DNA of 64,000 bases, taken from assembly GCA_964012715.1 (NCBI GenBank), contig CAXGUG010000001.1, positions 62,001-126,000 of the forward strand, read 5' to 3'. Positions 59,577 to 64,000 of this stretch are shown one piece after another (position 1 is the first letter of the stretch; each line of letters starts with the position of its first letter). This stretch comes from UBA1479 sp964012715 (GTDB taxonomy: Bacteria > Pseudomonadota > Alphaproteobacteria > Rhodospirillales > Casp-alpha2). The notes beneath the pieces were generated by a model that was not told the origin of the DNA, did no database searches, and saw nothing but the letters and a program-made list of their open reading frames with translations. Position numbers and translations under genes: made by a program.

Positions 59577-60671
59577 TCAGGCGACCGGCTGCGGCGGGGT
59601 AATGCCCAAATCCTGCCCCGCGCCGGAAATCGCGGCCCAGGCATCGGCGGACAGGGGAATGCCGTTCGCGGTGCGCTGCGCGCGCATGCGGGATTCCGGC
59701 TCGCCGGGCACCAGGACCTCGCCGCCCTCGACGGTCGGCTTGGCGCTTTTGACGTAGTCGACATAACGGCGCAGTTCCTGGGCATAGTCGTCTTCCGCGC
59801 CAAAGCGGTCGCGGCACATGTAGATCGACAGCATGCCGTTATAAATCCGATCATACCCCGGCCCGGTCGCACCCGACCCGGTCAAGGCGCCGGCCAGCAA
59901 TTCGCACATCATCGCCAGGCCCGAGCCCTTATGCCCGCCCATGGTCACCAGGGCACCTTCGCCGTTGCGCGAATTGGGCTGCGCCGTCGGATCGATTTTT
60001 CCGTACAGCAGGGAGGGGTCGTTGCTCATCTTGCCGTCGGGGCCGACGAGGCTTCCTTCCGGCAGAGGCTTGCCGCCCTTGGAGGCGACCAGGACCTTGC
60101 CTTCGGCGACAAGAGAGGTCGCGAAATCGAGAATAACCGGAGCCCCACCCGCGCCCGGCACGCCGATCGCTACCGGCGCGGTCGAGAACCGTCGCTCGGA
60201 CCCGCCGAAGGGCGCGACCAGGACACTGCCCGCGACGTTGACGAAATGGACGGAGACGATATTTTCCGCCGCCGCGCGCTCGGCGAAGGCACCGATGCGG
60301 CCCAAGTGCCCGGCATGGCGCAGGGCCACGACCGATACGCCCAATTCCTTCGCCCGGTCCATCCCACGGCAGACGGCTTGCGGGCCGACGGTCTGACCAA
60401 AGCCGAAGCCTCCGTCCAGGATCATCAGCGCCCCAGCGTCTGTCACGACCTCGACCTCGCGGTCGGCGAACAGGTTTCCGGCCTTCAGCCAGCCCAGATA
60501 ACGGGGGGTGCGGATCACGCCGTGGCTGTCATGGCCGGACAGGTTCGCCTCGACCAGATTTTCCGCGATGCGCCGGCCCTCGGCCTGCGAGCATCCTGCT
60601 GCGTGAAAGGTATCGGCCAGGAAGTTCGTCAGGTCTGCGGCGTCGATGACGGCCGGGGCGGGCGTGGTCAC
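59577..60671 (-). CDS. Malate/L-lactate dehydrogenase, Ldh2 family
   Basis: 364 aa from GTG 60671, which overlaps the preceding gene's stop by 4 bases. SGHDSHGVIRTPRYLGWLKAG near residues 50-75 and RHAGHLGRIGAFAERAAAE are hallmarks of this NAD(P)H-dependent family (malate, L-lactate, sulfolactate and 2,3-diketogulonate dehydrogenases). Cytosolic. It probably reduces or oxidises a 2-oxoacid/2-hydroxyacid pair. Convergent with the enolase-superfamily gene, 42 bases apart. Confidence 0.85.
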   Translation of the reverse strand: MTTPAPAVIDAADLTNFLADTFHAAGCSQAEGRRIAENLVEANLSGHDSHGVIRTPRYLGWLKAGNLFADREVEVVTDAGALMILDGGFGFGQTVGPQAVCRGMDRAKELGVSVVALRHAGHLGRIGAFAERAAAENIVSVHFVNVAGSVLVAPFGGSERRFSTAPVAIGVPGAGGAPVILDFATSLVAEGKVLVASKGGKPLPEGSLVGPDGKMSNDPSLLYGKIDPTAQPNSRNGEGALVTMGGHKGSGLAMMCELLAGALTGSGATGPGYDRIYNGMLSIYMCRDRFGAEDDYAQELRRYVDYVKSAKPTVEGGEVLVPGEPESRMRAQRTANGIPLSADAWAAISGAGQDLGITPPQPVA

Positions 60672-61630
60672 AAGATTTCTCCGTTAACGACATAGGATGG
60701 GTCGAGGGTGCCGTCCAAGGCGGCGAACACGTTGCGTACCGCCGTTTCCGACACCCGCCGCCCGGTTTCGACCGTCAGGGCCGAGTTGTGCGGCGTGAAC
60801 AGAACGTTGTCCAAGGTCAGCAAGGGGCAATCCGGCTTGGGCGGCTCGTCCTTGGTGACGTCCAACCCGGCCCCGGCCAAATGACCCGAGGTCAGGGCGG
60901 TATAAAGCGCATCTTCGTCGATCAACGAACCGCGCGCGGTGTTGATGACATAAGATCCCAGCTTCATCGCCGCGAACTCCGCCGCACCCAGGATCGCCGC
61001 CTTATCGGCCCGCGCCGGCAGGTGCAGGCTGACGAAGTCCGCCCGATCCAGGGCATCGTGGAAATCGGCGACGTATTCGTAGCCCAGGCGTTCGGCCTCG
61101 CGCTTCGTATTCTCACGCCCGGCGGCGATGATGTTCATGCCGAACGCGGCGCAGCGGCGCGCCGTCTCGCCGCCGATCCCGCCCAGGCCGACGATCAACA
61201 CCGTCTTGTCCAGAATTTCATGACCCAGAAGCTTGAACCGCTCGCCATAGCGTTCGGTTCGGGTGTAGCGGTCCATCAGGGCGATGGTGCGGCTGACCCC
61301 AAGCATCAGCATCACGGAGTGCTCCGCCACCGACGCCGCCAGGGCATCGCCGACCAGCGTCAGCGGAATACCCCGCTGCGTCAACGTCGCGACATCGATG
61401 TGGTCATACCCCACACCCATGCGCGACACGACTTTCAGATTGGGGGCCTGTGCGATCAAATCCCCGGTCAACGGGGTCAGGCGCAGCAAGACGGCATCGG
61501 CCTCGGCCACGGCGGCGGCGAAAACCTCCGCCGTGGGTTTTTCCTCGACCCGTACGTCGAGGTCCGGGCGCTCGGCCAGGACCTCGAACCCACGCGGATG
61601 CATGGGGCCTTCGACGAATACCTTGGTCAC
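60668..61630 (-). CDS. D-isomer specific 2-hydroxyacid dehydrogenase
   Basis: 320 aa from GTG 61630. NAD motif VGLGGIGGETARRCAAFGMN (about residues 150-170), then Arg in TARGSLIDEDALYTAL, Glu in LDVTKDEPP and His in LFTPHNSA complete the catalytic Arg-Glu-His set of the glyoxylate/phosphoglycerate/lactate dehydrogenase family. Cytosolic. The pairing with an Ldh2-type enzyme of opposite stereochemistry could allow interconversion of L- and D-hydroxyacids through the oxoacid. Confidence 0.88.
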   Translation of the reverse strand: MTKVFVEGPMHPRGFEVLAERPDLDVRVEEKPTAEVFAAAVAEADAVLLRLTPLTGDLIAQAPNLKVVSRMGVGYDHIDVATLTQRGIPLTLVGDALAASVAEHSVMLMLGVSRTIALMDRYTRTERYGERFKLLGHEILDKTVLIVGLGGIGGETARRCAAFGMNIIAAGRENTKREAERLGYEYVADFHDALDRADFVSLHLPARADKAAILGAAEFAAMKLGSYVINTARGSLIDEDALYTALTSGHLAGAGLDVTKDEPPKPDCPLLTLDNVLFTPHNSALTVETGRRVSETAVRNVFAALDGTLDPSYVVNGEIL

Positions 61631-61642
61631 GTCGATTGGCCG

Positions 61643-61876
61643 TCAGGCAACGTCGTCGGGATCAAGCGGATCCCGCGTGACTTCCTCGCCCGGACGATAC
61701 AGGAACAGCACCGCCGCAACGGCGAAGACCGCCACGCCCATCACCGCAAACTGGAACGGCACGAAATCACGCACGTGTTCCTGCCGCATGCCGAGCAAAG
61801 CCATCACGGCCACGATCAACGCGAACAGAACCCAGTACACGGGACGCCCGATAAACAGTTTCGACTTTTTCATCAC
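61643..61876 (-). CDS. Small two-helix membrane protein linked to the TRAP permease
   Basis: 77 aa. Two membrane helices: residues 12-29 (VYWVLFALIVAVMALLGM) and 40-60 (PFQFAVMGVAVFAVAAVLFLY), with charged cytosolic ends. GTG 61876 overlaps the TRAP gene stop by 4 bases (an ATG follows at 61873). Genes of this kind often accompany fused TRAP permeases of the TAXI type as an extra small subunit, but the function is unproven. Confidence 0.7.
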   Translation of the reverse strand: MMKKSKLFIGRPVYWVLFALIVAVMALLGMRQEHVRDFVPFQFAVMGVAVFAVAAVLFLYRPGEEVTRDPLDPDDVA

Positions 61877-63870
61877 GCGGCCTCCGGAACCATGCGTTTA
61901 CGCGCTGTCGCCAGCAGAACAATCCCCACACCACCGACCAGCGGCAGCACGAAACCGGGAATGCCGGGAACGACTTCATCCAACGGCGGGAACAGAGCCA
62001 GCACCGAAAGGACCAGGAAGATCAGACGCATCAAGACGCTGATCGGCCCCTTCAACCAACCTTCCAACACCACGGAGAAGCCCCACATGCTGATAAAGGC
62101 CAGAATGGCGGACAGGCAGGTCAGCCAGATCGGACCTTCGAACAAGAGCGAGGGGTTGTAGACGAAGGCGAACGGAACGAGATACTTCGCGATCCCGATC
62201 CGCGCCGATTCCACGGCGGTCGCCATTGGCTTCGATCCCGCGATCGCCGCCCCTGCGAATGCCGCCAGGGCGACCGGCGGGGTGATGGTCGACACGACAC
62301 CATAGTAGAAGGCGAACATGTGAGCCGCCATCGGCTCGACCTTCAGATGCACCAAGGACGGAACGATCAGCGCCGCCACGGTGATGTAGACCGCGGTCGT
62401 GGTCATGCCCATGCCCAGGATGATCGCGGCGATACCGGTCAGGGTCAGCAGGATCAGCAGGTTGCCGTCGGCGATGTTGATGACCTGGTTGGTGAACTTC
62501 AGGCCCAGGCCGGACACGAAGATCGACCCGATGATGATACCGGCGCAACCGCAGGCAACCGTCACCGGCATGGCCGAACGCACACCCGATTCCAGCGCCG
62601 CCAACAAGTCGACGGGGCTCATCCGGGTCAGCGGGTCACGGAAGCTGAGCGCGATCAAGGTCACGATGGCCCAGAACGCCGACATCATCGGCGAATAGCC
62701 ATAAGCCAGCAGCCCGACCAGCACGGCCAGGGTCAGCAACTGATGCCAACCATGCTTCAGAACGGCCATGGCCCGCGGCAGGGTGTGCTTGTCCAGGCGC
62801 TTGATGCCGTCCTTATCGGCTTCGATATCGACCATGAAATAGATGGTCGCGAAATACAGCAGCGTCGGGATGATCGCGGCGGTGATCACCGCGAAGTAGC
62901 TGACATGCATGAATTCGGCGATCAGGAACGCGGCTGCGCCCATGATCGGCGGCGTGATCTGGCCACCAGACGAGGCGCAGGCCTCGACCGCCGCCGCGAA
63001 TTTCGGCTTGTAGCCTAGCTTGCGCATCAGCGGGATGGTGAACGAGCCGGTCGTCACGACGTTGGCCACGGCCGAACCGGACACGGTGCCCAGGAAGGCG
63101 GAGGCCACGACCGAAGCCTTGGCCGGGCCGCCCCGGCGATGGCCGGTCAACGCGATGGCCAGGTCGATGAACATCTTGCCCGCACCGGTGCGGATCAGGA
63201 TCGAGCCGAAAATGATGAACAGAACGATGAAGGTCGCGGCCACCGAAATCGGGATGCCGAACACACCTTCGGACCGCAGGAACACGACGTCGATGTACTT
63301 GGTGAACGACGTCGGCGGCCCATAAAGGAATCCGAAGAAGTGGTGCGCGTAAAGCGAATGCACCACGAAGAAGGCCGTCACGATGACCATCGGCAGGCCG
63401 ACGGCGCGCCGCGTGGTTTCCATGACCAACAGGATCAACAGCGATCCCATCCACAGATCGGACTCGATCAGTTCGCCTTCACGCTGAGAGAAGGCGTCCA
63501 AATCCCAAAGAGTATAAACCTGGACGGCGACAATCGCGCCGATCAACAGAAGGTCCACCCCGAACATGCCCCATTGCTTGGGGTTCTCCGGATGGTTCTT
63601 CCAACTGTCGCGCCCCAGCGGGTACAGCATGATGGCGAGCACCATCATCCCCGTCAGGTGGGTGGAACGGAACGCCCGCGATTGCGGCGTGCCGAACACG
63701 GCGACGTACAAATGGAACAGGGCCAATGAGATGGAAATGATCGCCACCACGATGGCGATCCATTTCACCACGTCATAGCCGCGGCGCATTAGCGCATGTT
63801 CAAGAACGGAATATTCCCGCACTTCATCGTAGTGCAGGGACTCAGCGGGATTTGTGCGTGTGTCGGTCAT
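61873..63870 (-). CDS. TRAP transporter fused permease (DctQM-type, TAXI-associated)
   Basis: 665 aa from ATG 63870; the ribosome site is weak and upstream TTG/ATG starts are not favoured. The N-terminal small-subunit-like region (about four helices, residues 35-160) is fused to the large DctM-like domain. The latter has GAGKMFIDLAIALTGHRRGGPAKASVVASAFLGTVSGSAVANVVTTGSFTIPLM and GGQITPPIMGAAAFLIAEFM, hallmarks of the 4TM/12TM fused TRAP family. Import uses a sodium or proton gradient and a periplasmic receptor, which should be upstream beyond 64000. Bases 63871-64000 show no convincing gene. Confidence 0.88.
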   Translation of the reverse strand: MTDTRTNPAESLHYDEVREYSVLEHALMRRGYDVVKWIAIVVAIISISLALFHLYVAVFGTPQSRAFRSTHLTGMMVLAIMLYPLGRDSWKNHPENPKQWGMFGVDLLLIGAIVAVQVYTLWDLDAFSQREGELIESDLWMGSLLILLVMETTRRAVGLPMVIVTAFFVVHSLYAHHFFGFLYGPPTSFTKYIDVVFLRSEGVFGIPISVAATFIVLFIIFGSILIRTGAGKMFIDLAIALTGHRRGGPAKASVVASAFLGTVSGSAVANVVTTGSFTIPLMRKLGYKPKFAAAVEACASSGGQITPPIMGAAAFLIAEFMHVSYFAVITAAIIPTLLYFATIYFMVDIEADKDGIKRLDKHTLPRAMAVLKHGWHQLLTLAVLVGLLAYGYSPMMSAFWAIVTLIALSFRDPLTRMSPVDLLAALESGVRSAMPVTVACGCAGIIIGSIFVSGLGLKFTNQVINIADGNLLILLTLTGIAAIILGMGMTTTAVYITVAALIVPSLVHLKVEPMAAHMFAFYYGVVSTITPPVALAAFAGAAIAGSKPMATAVESARIGIAKYLVPFAFVYNPSLLFEGPIWLTCLSAILAFISMWGFSVVLEGWLKGPISVLMRLIFLVLSVLALFPPLDEVVPGIPGFVLPLVGGVGIVLLATARKRMVPEAA

Positions 63871-64000
63871 ATCGGTGCGGATTTCAACCTGTGCCGTTGT
63901 GGTCAGGGATCCGGAACGCACGACAAGGCCCCAAGATGGGCGGACCAAAACCAGAGCGAGAACCGGCGCGACGAACGAATCCGCCGCGCCGGAGAGATCC

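Noticed and set aside
63871..64000. Extension or upstream gene on the minus strand at the window end
   Set aside because: The frame stays open but has no good start or recognised motif in 130 bases; the solute receptor gene, if present, lies outside.
1..64000. tRNA, rRNA, CRISPR array, insertion sequence or prophage
   Set aside because: No cloverleaf with conserved loops, no repeat-spacer pattern, no transposase or integrase gene and no terminal inverted repeats were seen.

Overview
The window is 64 kb of GC-rich, densely coding DNA with short gaps and many overlapping start/stop pairs. Its gene content (NasS-NasT, NrtABC with a fused ATPase, an IclR/CaiB operon, a fused TRAP transporter, NikR with HupE, FabI) points to a free-living alphaproteobacterium, most like Rhodospirillales. 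That placement is inferred from gene families only. I see no rRNA, tRNA, CRISPR array, insertion sequence or prophage.

Left part (1-24.5 kb): recQ, cut by the window start; an AT-rich island with small genes; two secreted Cys-rich repeat proteins; AraC and LysR regulators; an NMT1-type ABC transporter with an alpha/beta hydrolase; a TcuA-like flavoprotein with a LysR regulator; a CpdA-like phosphodiesterase; fabI; a DUF6455 protein; a universal stress protein; an AGCS symporter; and an operon of a GrdB-like protein, a CoA transferase, an IclR regulator and a cysteine dioxygenase-like cupin. That operon is preceded by an elaborate four-arm operator. NikR and HupE are divergent across a NikR-type operator.

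Middle (24.5-46 kb, all minus strand): a nitrate assimilation island. In transcription order it holds korA, korB, nasT, nasS, a membrane flavoprotein, an 11-heme cytochrome c, a Tll0287-like cytochrome, a globin, nrtA, nrtB, a fused nrtCD, nirB, nirD, nasA and cysG. A sigma-54 promoter and a structured leader precede the membrane flavoprotein. A second candidate attenuator precedes nrtA, which suits the RNA-binding antiterminator NasT. The four genes between nasS and nrtA look like a poorly described redox module. A NirB-like flavin/[2Fe-2S] head is fused to a ferric-reductase-type di-heme membrane domain, and could pass cytosolic electrons to the periplasmic cytochromes.

Right part (46-58 kb, plus strand): a second unusual locus. 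It holds an AprA-like flavoprotein, an AprB-like ferredoxin, a HEAT-repeat protein, a GntR regulator and a TlpA-like thioredoxin. A sigma-54 promoter follows, then an ABC importer with an extra unrecognised membrane protein, then Sco, PCuAC, a di-heme cytochrome c and a Crp/Fnr regulator. It reads as uptake of a small anion coupled to cytosolic redox chemistry and periplasmic copper/heme c proteins. The substrate is unknown.

The end (58-64 kb) holds an enolase-superfamily enzyme, an Ldh2-type dehydrogenase, a D-2-hydroxyacid dehydrogenase and a fused TRAP permease with a small partner. This looks like a hydroxyacid or sugar-acid catabolic operon.
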